A program made the translations under genes and the position numbers. A model generated the notes under the pieces. The model saw only the letters and a list, made by a program, of their open reading frames with translations, was not told the DNA's origin and did not search any database. A DNA stretch of 64,000 bases from a virus: positions 51,070 through 115,069 of the IMG/VR virus record IMGVR_UViG_3300047557_001498, one strand, 5' to 3'. Below are positions 26,070 through 37,000 of the stretch, in pieces (position 1 is the stretch's first letter; each line of letters opens with the position of its first letter).

Positions 26070-26726
26070 TTATACATCGTATACGGTATATTCAAAAAAA
26101 TTCGTAACTACTTCTGCTAATTTAGGAAATTTTTGTGAATGCCGCAAGACAATTCTTTTATTTGTGTCAAATACTCCAGGTGTAACTAAAAGACCATTTT
26201 CAAAAACATCGTACTGTGGACCATCCAGTTTCCACTTAAACTCCAACAATCCATATAAACTTTGATTTATTCCGGCATTTGTAACTTTGTATAAACTTTT
26301 TTGATTGTCACTTATTTCAAGAAAAACTCTATTTGGCTCATTCCTTTTGTATACGAAGTATCTGTCCATCACACCCTTTAACAACTCAGCATCTGTTGTT
26401 TTTCTTTTTATAGCTCTAGGTGCCTTATATCTATTTGTATTGTAAACACCACTACTCATTATTTCTTTTTTTTGACCATTTGAATTTATGTAGTTTTTTG
26501 TATCAATATATTCAAAAAAAGATTCATCTCTATTTCTATATGTAACAAGTTTTTTTGAAGTTTTTGCATTCCATTCTGGACCGGTAAATGTTTCTCCAGT
26601 TATGTATCTGTGATATAAACCACGATATTCTTTCCAGTCTTCAAGTGTCATCCATTCTTTACCTTGTGTATAAAGATTCTTTTGAATTTGACTGTCTGGA
26701 TAATATAATTTATTACGGTAATTCAT
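26070..26726 (-). CDS. Probable virion (baseplate-region) protein, 218 aa
   Basis: The opening YYPDSQIQKNLYTQGKEW, with LYHRYITGETFTGPEWN soon after, matches a recurrent type of structural protein in marine T4-like phages. The rest is strand-rich with no enzyme motif. It follows the hub-like gene by 15 bases, which supports a baseplate or tail location. The exact T4 counterpart is not clear. Confidence 0.72.
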   Translation of the reverse strand: MNYRNKLYYPDSQIQKNLYTQGKEWMTLEDWKEYRGLYHRYITGETFTGPEWNAKTSKKLVTYRNRDESFFEYIDTKNYINSNGQKKEIMSSGVYNTNRYKAPRAIKRKTTDAELLKGVMDRYFVYKRNEPNRVFLEISDNQKSLYKVTNAGINQSLYGLLEFKWKLDGPQYDVFENGLLVTPGVFDTNKRIVLRHSQKFPKLAEVVTNFFEYTVYDV

Positions 26727-26741
26727 TTTTTACTCGAAAAA

Positions 26742-29700
26742 TTATTGACGATTTACTTCTTCACGATTCGGACCATACACATCCGTTCTAGAATCGGGAA
26801 GTCTTTTATCATCAGGTAAAGGATTTGCAGTAACTTGAATGCCAGTTAAAGGACTATCTAAACTCAATCTTGCAGACGTGTTTAATGTTGTTTCCCAAGT
26901 AGACGGTGTTACCTTGTGTAAAATTTTGGTTACAGTAAAGACCATATCCCAATCAACATTATAGTGTCTTGGTATCATAGTTGTTTTCAATACATCACCA
27001 AATTTAAATCCATTGATACCGTCAATCGTTACTGTAAATTCAACTGGATATATTGCTTTATTCAACCAATGCCCACCTACACCAATACTACGACCACTTT
27101 GATACATTGGCTTCGTTGTCAATCTTTTAAATTTTGTTAAAATAGATCTATAATTATCACACCATTCTTGTGTGAATCCTTGTGTTGCAACTGCATCTTC
27201 TTCTTTTGTTTTGTCTTTACTGTTTAAATCATATTGCTTTTCATATTCTTTGTTATCTCTATCAATCGGTCTTATTACGTTTCCATCGCCACTATATGGT
27301 TTTGCTCTAAAATCACCACCTTTAGCATTCGATTCTTGTCCTCGAGCTGCAATGTAAGCTGAAAATGCTAATTCTTTTGGAGGTTTTGATGATATTTGAA
27401 CATTTTTTATTAAAGGTTTGAATATTGTTGCCTCAAAAACAAACGGTTTAACTGAATATATGTCATCATTTAATTCAAAATCTGTTAAATTATCGGTTCC
27501 CAAATTTTCACTTGCTTTTATAGTTTGTGAATGTTTTCTCGCTATGTGAGTATCTTCTAATGATAAAACGGACATACCTTTAATTACAGAATTTCCCAAT
27601 TCTTGAGGTCCTGTATATTTGGGAGATAATTTTTCAGGTTCTGTAAACAAGTGTGAAACTAATTGGTAAGTATCACCGGATGCTGCATTTATCTCTCTAA
27701 TTATTACATCAAATAAACTTGTTATATTTTTGTAAGATATATTTGTTGCATTATCTATTAAAAATTCTCTGTATACTTTCAATATCAAATTTATACCTAT
27801 CAGTATATTGCCTATATTTATTACGTCATCTTCTATTCTTATCTTTTTTCCGCCGGTTTCAATTATATTTGCACCTTGTATTTCGGGTGAAATATCTTTT
27901 TTTATTTCAAATGTTCTTAAAAAATCAGAGTATTCATTATCATAGAACGGGTTAAATGTTTGATAACCACCCATTGATATATCTGGAAAATAAACATTTT
28001 GTGGATATGCCGATTTTACATCAGGTTGATATTCTGTTTCATTATTTTCACACATTATTCTAAATTTTTGAAAGTTATATTTTTTAGCTTCTTCACCTTC
28101 TTCAAATGTTTCCATCATTTTATTTGCAAATTCAACCAAATCTTTTAGTGTGATATACCAATAAGTTTGTCCAACTAAATGTGATTGATATTGTTGCGAT
28201 TGTGATGGATCAGCGCCAGTTCCAGTTCCATCACTTCCACCACCAGCACCATCAGCACCACCATCGGATGAACCACCATTTTGATTATTAGCGTTATTCA
28301 ATCTTTCTTGATATGCAGTTGATTTTACTTTTATCAAGTCCTTAACCGTATCTACTCCAGTTTTTTTCTGTTCTTCTCTGGCATCTATTAACTTTTGAAC
28401 AAATTTTGATGTTTGAGCTGATTTACGAATTGGTATTTCTTCATTTTTTGCACCTTTAAGATCGTATGAAATGTTGTCTTGAATACTCTTTACATCAACT
28501 CCACCAACAAATCTAGTTGGAGGATAATCTTTTTCAAAGTCTTGACGAACTTTATTGTTATCGGTCTTAAAAACATCTGCAGTAGAAATTCTACTTTGGA
28601 ATGTTTTGAGTTCTGATATTTCACCATCCAGTCTTTGTTTTTCTTCCGGTGTAACTTTTTCTGCAGGTTTTTTGTCATCAGTTTCAGCATCCGTTCCTTC
28701 TTTTTTATTTTTTACCGGTTCTTGTCCAGATAATGCAAATTTTTGAGCGGCATCTATGTATTCGTTTAATCTTTTTTCAAGTTCTGTGGAAGGACTTTGA
28801 AGTGTATTTCCGTTGTAAACATAACTTGTTTTATTCGTTCTACCTGATTCAAATAGTTCTAAAAGTGTTTTTGCATTTTCAGAAGATTTACCATCTAAGG
28901 CATCTCTTAAAGATTTCGTTGTTCCTAATTTTTGAAAAAATTCGTCCCAAAGATTTATCATTGTAACAACTTTATCTTGTTGACCAGAATAAGAATCTAC
29001 CAAACATATTGTTAAATTGTCTGGCCAAAAATATTTATCTCTCTCAACTTTATTAGTTTTTTCATCGTGATAGAAAAATTGACAATATTGTGATCCAAAT
29101 CTACCGAGTTCAGCGTTTTTATTATCACCTGATCTATTTTTATAGATTGCTGCTATTTTAACCTCTCTCAATTCTTGAGCAGCTAATTGTGCAATTTTTC
29201 TTTTTATGAATAAAACTTTTGAATCTAAATCCGATTTTGAATTTATTTTATCAATAAAATCATTGAAATCATTTAATTTTAAATCATCTATTAGTGGAAA
29301 TCCGGGTTCATTACCATTTTTATGTGAATCTAACCTTGCACGAGTTTCCCAAACTCTTTCTTTTGGAGCATTTCCGTTTGAATCTGGTTTTAAAACATAT
29401 CTAGATATATTTGATTTTGAAAATCTATCTTTCCATTTAGCAATCCACTCACCATTAGTATCTCCATTATTGGAAACAAATTGTCTTAAAAACTCCCTTA
29501 ATTGAAAAGATGCAGCAGGTTTGGCTTGTGTTCCGCCTGCACCTTGTTCGTTCCAATAAGTTGCTCTATAATCACCATCGGCTTTTGGCACCGATGCGGT
29601 CACTCCACCATCTGTATCTGTAAATATACCTTCAGCTAATGATGGTGGTAGTTCTTGAAACGTTTCTACGATAGCTTCTACTTGTTGTTGAACAATTTCT

Positions 29701-30659
29701 TGTTGTTCTTGTGCTCGTTCTTGATCATTCATAATCAATCTTCCAGCAGCTGCATCTTCAAATGAACTACCAACAACTGTTGGTAAACCTATCTTAAAAT
29801 AATTAAAAATTCCAGATTTTGTATTTTCTTTTGGTAAAAATTCAGCTACACCTGTTGCAGAAACATTTAAGGTTTCTCTATTTGCAAGCAAATCTCTTGT
29901 TATTATTGTTATTATATTCGTTTTTGGTGGAAGTGGTCTTCCCGTTGGATCAAGAACAACATCCGGATCACCGTCTTTTAAATCGAGAACTGTTTGTTCT
30001 CCAGATAAACCAAGTGATAACGTTGATGGAGCAACGATTTGAACTTCAGCGGTTATAGAAGTGTTCTGATTAAATGACCAGTTAAATCCATAAATGATTC
30101 CAACGAACTCTAATTTATTAACCTTTGGATCATATGCTGGTGTAGACCAACCAAAACCAATATTTACTCTATTTCCAGGTGTAAAAAATATTCTCTGAAT
30201 TGCTTCTAGTGCAAAACCATCAGGAAGCATACCGGGAAAGAAAGTAAATCCAAATTTACCTTTTAATAATGCACCCCTTTGTCCTTCATTTGATATTTCT
30301 ATATGTGTTAGTAATGGGTAGTTCGGTACATTTCTTTCAGAATCATACAATGTTAATCTGCCTTGACCATCGGAATTTGTTTTTATACCGTCTCTTTCGC
30401 TCAAATCAAATCCCAAAACTATCGGCAAATCTCTACCATCTTCTTTACTAAAAGTTTTTGATGTTACATATGCCCAAGGCATTTTTTGATAAGGCCATTC
30501 TATTGAATTTGATAGTCCAGTTCCAAGACTATTATTTATACCAGTTCTTGTTTTTGATCCGTAGTATTGTGCGCGTTTGTACATTTCCGCACGAACACTT
30601 GGCGTAACATCTAAATAATAAGGATTTATGTAAGTATCCAGATTATCAAAATAAGGCAT
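26742..30659 (-). CDS. Baseplate hub-like structural protein, 1305 aa
   Basis: The start at 30659 is fixed by GGAGGTGA directly upstream; a 19-residue longer frame has no such site and overlaps the LysM gene. Residues about 95-190 resemble phage hub/gpD-like proteins: a LxLPDGFALEAI-type helix, FFTPGNRVNIGFGWS, and a strand series ending ITAEVQIVAPSTL. Residues about 660-820 are charged and helical, then a Gly/Asp/Ser linker (about 825-855) separates a C-terminal part with further beta strands. It probably joins the tail tube end to the cell-puncturing apparatus. No lysozyme motif is visible. The upstream neighbours (LysM protein, giant OmpA protein, tape measure) make a baseplate role likely. 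Confidence 0.75.
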   Translation of the reverse strand: MPYFDNLDTYINPYYLDVTPSVRAEMYKRAQYYGSKTRTGINNSLGTGLSNSIEWPYQKMPWAYVTSKTFSKEDGRDLPIVLGFDLSERDGIKTNSDGQGRLTLYDSERNVPNYPLLTHIEISNEGQRGALLKGKFGFTFFPGMLPDGFALEAIQRIFFTPGNRVNIGFGWSTPAYDPKVNKLEFVGIIYGFNWSFNQNTSITAEVQIVAPSTLSLGLSGEQTVLDLKDGDPDVVLDPTGRPLPPKTNIITIITRDLLANRETLNVSATGVAEFLPKENTKSGIFNYFKIGLPTVVGSSFEDAAAGRLIMNDQERAQEQQEIVQQQVEAIVETFQELPPSLAEGIFTDTDGGVTASVPKADGDYRATYWNEQGAGGTQAKPAASFQLREFLRQFVSNNGDTNGEWIAKWKDRFSKSNISRYVLKPDSNGNAPKERVWETRARLDSHKNGNEPGFPLIDDLKLNDFNDFIDKINSKSDLDSKVLFIKRKIAQLAAQELREVKIAAIYKNRSGDNKNAELGRFGSQYCQFFYHDEKTNKVERDKYFWPDNLTICLVDSYSGQQDKVVTMINLWDEFFQKLGTTKSLRDALDGKSSENAKTLLELFESGRTNKTSYVYNGNTLQSPSTELEKRLNEYIDAAQKFALSGQEPVKNKKEGTDAETDDKKPAEKVTPEEKQRLDGEISELKTFQSRISTADVFKTDNNKVRQDFEKDYPPTRFVGGVDVKSIQDNISYDLKGAKNEEIPIRKSAQTSKFVQKLIDAREEQKKTGVDTVKDLIKVKSTAYQERLNNANNQNGGSSDGGADGAGGGSDGTGTGADPSQSQQYQSHLVGQTYWYITLKDLVEFANKMMETFEEGEEAKKYNFQKFRIMCENNETEYQPDVKSAYPQNVYFPDISMGGYQTFNPFYDNEYSDFLRTFEIKKDISPEIQGANIIETGGKKIRIEDDVINIGNILIGINLILKVYREFLIDNATNISYKNITSLFDVIIREINAASGDTYQLVSHLFTEPEKLSPKYTGPQELGNSVIKGMSVLSLEDTHIARKHSQTIKASENLGTDNLTDFELNDDIYSVKPFVFEATIFKPLIKNVQISSKPPKELAFSAYIAARGQESNAKGGDFRAKPYSGDGNVIRPIDRDNKEYEKQYDLNSKDKTKEEDAVATQGFTQEWCDNYRSILTKFKRLTTKPMYQSGRSIGVGGHWLNKAIYPVEFTVTIDGINGFKFGDVLKTTMIPRHYNVDWDMVFTVTKILHKVTPSTWETTLNTSARLSLDSPLTGIQVTANPLPDDKRLPDSRTDVYGPNREEVNRQ

Positions 30660-30660
30660 A

Positions 30661-30993
30661 TCACCTCCGGGTATTGTAATCAAATAACAATGAAGATATA
30701 CCGTCCATTGTTTCATACGGTATAGTTATCGGTATTCCTTTTGGAACGGCAAGTGTCCCCTTTCCTAAATTATTTGCCCTAGCAATAACAAACCAAAGTC
30801 TTTCGTCACCATAAAATTCTTTTGCAAGTAAATCTAATCTATCACCATCTTGTGTTGTTATTACCGTCCCATTTCCAGATCTGATAAAACTTGGATATAA
30901 CGTTGTTGATTTTCTTCTAACGGTTCTTTCTGTTCCATCCGAATCTATTTTTTTAGCATCTTTTATTGTATATGTGTATTCATATCTATTCAT
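30661..30993 (-). CDS. LysM-domain baseplate protein (gp53-like)
   Basis: 110 residues. A strand-rich start is followed by a LysM domain at about residues 44-95: VITTQDGDRLDLLAKEFYG, then LWFVIARANNL and a closing PKGIPITIP. T4 gp53, a baseplate wedge protein, and many short tail proteins have this layout, where LysM serves assembly or peptidoglycan contact. An AAGGA site and a late-type motif at 31016-31025 precede it. Its stop is one base before the hub start, so both are translated together. Confidence 0.85.
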   Translation of the reverse strand: MNRYEYTYTIKDAKKIDSDGTERTVRRKSTTLYPSFIRSGNGTVITTQDGDRLDLLAKEFYGDERLWFVIARANNLGKGTLAVPKGIPITIPYETMDGISSLLFDYNTRR

Positions 30994-31015
30994 AGTTTAA
31001 TCCTTTGTTATATCC

Positions 31016-31025
31016 TATAAATATC
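31016..31025 (-). promoter_or_regulatory. Late-type promoter motif
   Basis: Coding strand GATATTTATA, 22 bases before the LysM gene ATG at 30993. Confidence 0.55.
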
Positions 31026-31060
31026 ATCTTCATTAGTAATTTTTATTTTATAGTAATAAA

Positions 31061-34000
31061 TCAAGTTTCGTTTGGATCAACAGGTTGTGCTGATCTAGGT
31101 CTGTATGTATATGCACCAAAATTATTTGGGGATCCAGCAACAGGAGTTTTGTATCTAGATGTTGCACTTGTTGTACTTAAATCATAACCACGAACACGAT
31201 TTCCTTTTGTAGCCCATTTTGTTCTCCATGATACACCCCCATCTGCAATCCACCATTCTCCATCAACTTGTTCAGAAAATGCCTTATATTCTTCGGGTAT
31301 AACCGCAATACCACCGATACCGGTATCTGGTACAAATTTATGAGTAAAGTATTGTGGACCAACCAACCAAAATTCTGATTTATCTCCGATTTCTTTTCTA
31401 CTACATGATGTAACCGCAGGACAACCGGTTGCCTTTTTAGGATCAACTACAAGTTTTACATCACAACCGGCTTGATCTTGATTCTCTAAAATAATTTCTA
31501 TTCTTCTATTTTTAGCATCAGAAGGCGGTATACCCTGAATTAAACTTGTTATACCAGCCCCTCTTGATTGTATTCTATTTTCATCAACACCTTTTGCTAT
31601 CAATAAATTTTTAACAGTTGTTGCTCGACTATTACTTAATTTCATATTGTATAATGCATATCTTTCATATGCATCTTTTTCTTTTGGTAGTTTAAAATCA
31701 ACTTCTTGACTCGCATGACCTACTAAAGTTATTTTTGAATTTTTACAGTCATTCAACATCCAATTTGCCAATTGATCAATGACTGCATTTGATGAATCCG
31801 TTACGTATCTATCTTCATCTGTACAGAAATTTATTCCACATAGATATTTTTCTACCGGCTTTTTAGGTGCTGGTTCTGGCTTTGTTTCTTGTTTTTTCTC
31901 CTCCGGTTTTGGTTTCTTTTCCGTAAGATCAACTATTGCACATAATCCGGTATTCATTGGGTGTTTGAGTGGTAAATCATCAAATGTTCTGAAGTAATTA
32001 ACTCTATCACCGTGAACTGGAACAAGGCCTGTTTCTAAAGATCCATCTTCTGATCTATCATCAAATAATGAATAGAATACACAATCCCACTCTGGACGAT
32101 AGATATTGAATGTAACAAAAGTACATTGAACATTTATAGTCTTTGGTAATTCTAATGCTCCTGGCATTGACAATGCCTTTATCAAATTTCCTTCTGCATC
32201 TTTTTTAGAGAAATCCCAATCTTCTCTCAACTTAGCAGTTTCCCAAGTTGTTTGTGTATTATCAAATGTATATGTTAATGTAGATAAAAATCCAGGAAAC
32301 TTCCTATACAAATTACCAAGATTCAATCTAACCACAGGAGCTTTCATAAATCCGTTATCAGTATATTCGGGAGCAGTCCATGATGCTAACATATTTAATT
32401 TACGCCAACTTGCCTTCAATTCATCCCTCGTTCCTATATGAACTGTAAATCCAAAGTTTATATCCCTTTCATATCCATCATAAGAATAAACTGGATCAGC
32501 ACGACCAATATATTTTATAGGTGTCCACGATGGTTTGTGGTTATCAACGATAGTATCAATATATGCCCTAAAAACTATTGCTTCCGTTGGTTTATATTCA
32601 GAACCTTTTAGATTTGCTCCAGTAAAATAGAATTGAACTAGATCTTCAGCAGCACCAACCGAATCTCCTTTACCGTCTTGAAAAGCATTTTTATGTTGTT
32701 CGTATACATATTTAGAACTCAAATCGGTTGTTGATCTTTTCCAATCTATAATGTTTATTCTATCTCCTCTAAACTTTGGAACTTTGAATACAAGTGACTC
32801 AGCAGTACCATTTTTCTTTGCCATATCAAGTAATTTTTTTCTATATTGTTCAGTAACATCCTTTTTTAATGTTGGGTATGCCGCATATTTGTAATTACTC
32901 ATTACAGCACTATCTTTTAATGTAAGTGATCCATCAGCATTTTCAGTCCAAATACCGGTTCCTCCAGAACCACTTGGTATTAGTGATGTGTATTGGATGG
33001 TGCTAACATAAACCTCACTTCTTAAATTTCCAGGTTCCCCTTCAGATCCAATTCCAAATCTATCTTCCAGATTATTATTTTTGAAATTTATTACTTTTGG
33101 GCTAGAACTAAATGTTCGAGTAGAATTATCTGCCTCCAATCCAGATCTAAAATCTTGTAATTTTGTAGTATCTGTTATGGCATCAAAAGTTTCCTCACTA
33201 CGTACCAATCCACTATAATTGCTTGTTTTGTAATTTTTTATAGGTGAATGATCATTTTGAATAACTTTTGCTGTATCTAAAAATCCTGTTTTATCTGCTA
33301 TATCAGCGAATGATGGTGTTTTAGTCGTATCACGAACTCTATCGCTAGGATTTGGATGTTTCCATTGTTCAAATCCTTTTTCATATAATCTTCTTGCTGT
33401 TGCCTTTTGAATACCATACGGAACTGGAGCAGGTGTTTCATATGGATTTGCACCTTCCATTCTTCTACTTGCACCAGCACTTGAATATGTTTTTCTTATT
33501 TTTTGAATATAATTTTTTAAAGCAACTAGTGTTCCACCAAATTCTTCGTCTGTAACATATGCATCATCATTGAAATCATTATTTCTATCTAATGGATTTC
33601 CTGGATTACTTGCATTACTTAATATTAAATCACCATATTTGTTAATAGACTTTTGAAATACATTTCCAGTATTTACTAAATTATCCTGTACACTTGTTGG
33701 TGAGAAAAATACTTCTCTATCAGTTCCCTTTTCTATACTTTCTTTTGTTGGAAAATATCCAGTAGAATTTATGCCCTTGTATGGATGGGTTGCACGATTT
33801 ATAGTAGTTCCAAATAATCCTAGAAAAGAATTAGGACCACCAAATATCGTAGATAATCTTTGTATTTTTGTATCAGTTGATATTTGTGGAAGATTTGTAG
33901 AACTATTAACATTGTATTTTAATTTTTGTCTTACGCCTCCACCCGAATTTAATTGCGGAGCACCGTTTTCTAATAATAAATTATTATCAACTATTACTAT

Positions 34001-37000
34001 CGGTTTGTAAGAATCTGGTAATAATTCTTTTGTCAAAGATACTAAACGGTTGTAATCACTTGTTCTGTTAAAAAATCCAGGTGATGTAAAATCTTCAAAG
34101 TCTCTATTATCAGTATTTAATTGACGAGTAACGGCTATATCTTCATATGCACCCTCACCATACATAAGAACACCATGACGAGCAAATCTGGTATTTATTA
34201 CAGCATTCCTACCAAATGTATTAAGTGGAACGGATAGTGGATTGTATATGTTTGTCCAATTTATTCCAAGAACTCCACCCGGTAAACCAGTAGCACCGGC
34301 TATACCTAACAATCCAGTTCCAGTATCAACCATTGGATTCATAAATTGCAATCCTATTTGTTTTGCATTCCACAATAATCCTTTCGGTGATAACAAGAAT
34401 TTAGTAATACGTTTTGTATCAAGAATTGAACGAACTACATTTTTAACCAATCCACCACGAACAATTCCTTCATCAAATGATTGTGCAGAATCAAGGAAAC
34501 TTATAGCACTATTTATATTATTCTTTATAGAACTTAAATCAATAGTTCCTGTACCTGGAAGATTTACAGAGTTTGGTATACTGTTTATAGCACGTAGAGA
34601 TGAAATTAAATCTTTATCTTCACCGTTCAGAGATGTATCTATAAATGGTTGAGGATATGTTGTTGATGTGTTAAATGAATCCCTTACCAAATTATATTTT
34701 GAATACTGATAATCGATGTGTGATTTGTATAAAACTCCATTGTAATATGGTAATCCATTGAATGATCTATTCAATGCAACAACTTGTGCCGCAGTTAAAC
34801 CATTTGCACCAATGGTAGAAAATGGTTGTGTTGCTGTATTTGGATTTCCGGTATTTGCCCAAACTGCCATTTCACCATCAACATATGTTGGTCTTGAATC
34901 AATACCACCACCTAATGTATATCGGTTCACATCCATAAATGGAACGACTATTGACGGATTTATTAAGAATGCAGCACCTGTTGTTAAATCAACAAGTTGT
35001 CCTGAAGACTTACCTCGTCTTCTGAATCCAGTTATATTGAATCCATACTTCTGAACATTTACAACAGGAGATTGATTATCTAATGTTGCTTTGAATCCTG
35101 ATATTGATTTTCCACCAAAACTCAAAGGAGCATATTGCTCCAAGTTGCTAGTTTGTAATGGTTGTAGTAATTGTCTAAATGTACTCAATGCAAATCTTTG
35201 TACTCTTTGTGGAAATCCTTGTAAACCCAATATATTAGGACTAAACATTGGATTTATTATCGGATATGCAGTTCCATCGAATTGAGACATATTTACCATG
35301 AATCCAAATCTATTTCCTTGTGTAAACCCAAAGAATCTAGTTGCTCTCATTGAATATGGATCAGTACCATCCCAATCAAACTGTGTTGATCCAGGAGTTA
35401 TGTTTACCCCGCCTGATGTAATCGGTTGTCCTTGATTTGTATTTGCATACGATGTTGCTTCTAATGGGGTGGCAAATGTATGAAAACCTCTCCAAGTTGA
35501 TATATTATTACGGTCAAAATACCCATTCGGATTGTTTGCATCATTCGTAGGTGCTTGATTTCTTGTTCCATCCCAATCGAATTGTGTTGTTCCAAGCGGT
35601 CCACCAATAAGAGTAACACCCCCACCTGCAACCGGCTGACCTTGACCGGTGTTTGTATACGAAGTAGGTTCTAACGGTGTTGCAAATGTATGAAAACCTC
35701 TCCAAGTAGATTGATTATTTTGATCAAAATATCCATTAGGATTGTTTATGTCATTAGTTGGTGCTTGATTTCTTGTTCCATCCCAATCGAATTGTGTTGA
35801 ACCCAATAGTCCACCAATAAGAGTAACGCCACCACCTGCAACTGGTTGTCCTTGAGCAGTATTTGTATATGAGGTTGGTTCAAGTGGTGTTGCAAATGTA
35901 TGAAAACCCCTCCATGTTACAATATTATTCGCATCGAAATAACCACTTGGATTGTTTACATCATTCGTAGGTGCCTGTGATCTAAAACCATCCCAATCGA
36001 AATCGGAAGTTCCAACCCCAAGTGGTCCACCAACAAGAGTAACTATTGTACCGGCAATCGGCTGTCCTTGGTTAGTATTGGTATATGATGTTGCCTCTAA
36101 TGGAGTAGCAAATGTATGAAATCCTCTCCAAGTGAATCTGTTAGTTATGTCAAAGTAACCATTTGGATTGTTTATGTCATTCGTAGGTGCTTGATTCCGC
36201 AATCCATCCCAATCAAATTGTGTTGATCCCAACTGTCCACCGATAAGAGTTACACCAGGTCCTGTTACTGGTTGACCTTGAGCAGTATTTGTATATGAAG
36301 TAGGTTCTAATGGTGTTGCAAATGTATGAAAACCTCTCCAAGTAGATTGGTTGGTTATATCAAAATATCCATTCGGGTTATTAGCATCATTTGTTGGTGC
36401 CTGTGATCTAACGCCATCCCAATCAAAATCAGTAGTTCCAACGCCAATTGGTCCCCCAATTAGAGTAACTCCTGATGTAGTAACGGGCTGACCCTGATTT
36501 GTGTTGGTATATGAAGTTGGTTCAAGTGGTAAAGCAAATGTATGAAATCCTCTCCAAGTGAATCTGTTAGTTATGTCAAAATATCCATTGGGATTGTTTA
36601 TGTCATTTGTAGGTGCTTGGTTTCTAGTTCCATCCCAATCGAACTGTGTTGATCCGAGAAGTCCACCGATAAGAGTTACACCTGGTCCTGTTACTGGTTG
36701 TCCTTGTGCAGTGTTTGTATATGAAGTTGGTTCAAGTGGTAAAGCAAATGTATGAAATCCTCTCCAAGTGAATCTGTTAGTTATGTCAAAATATCCATTG
36801 GGATTGTTTATGTCATTTGTTGGTGCTTGGTTTCTAGTTCCATCCCAATCGAACTGTGTTGATCCGAGAAGTCCACCGATAAGAGTTACACCTGGTCCTG
36901 TTACTGGCTGTCCTTGAGCAGTGTTAGTATACGAAGTAGGTTCCAGCGGTGTAGCAAAAGTATGGAATCCTCTCCAAGTTGATTGATTGGTTATGTCAAA

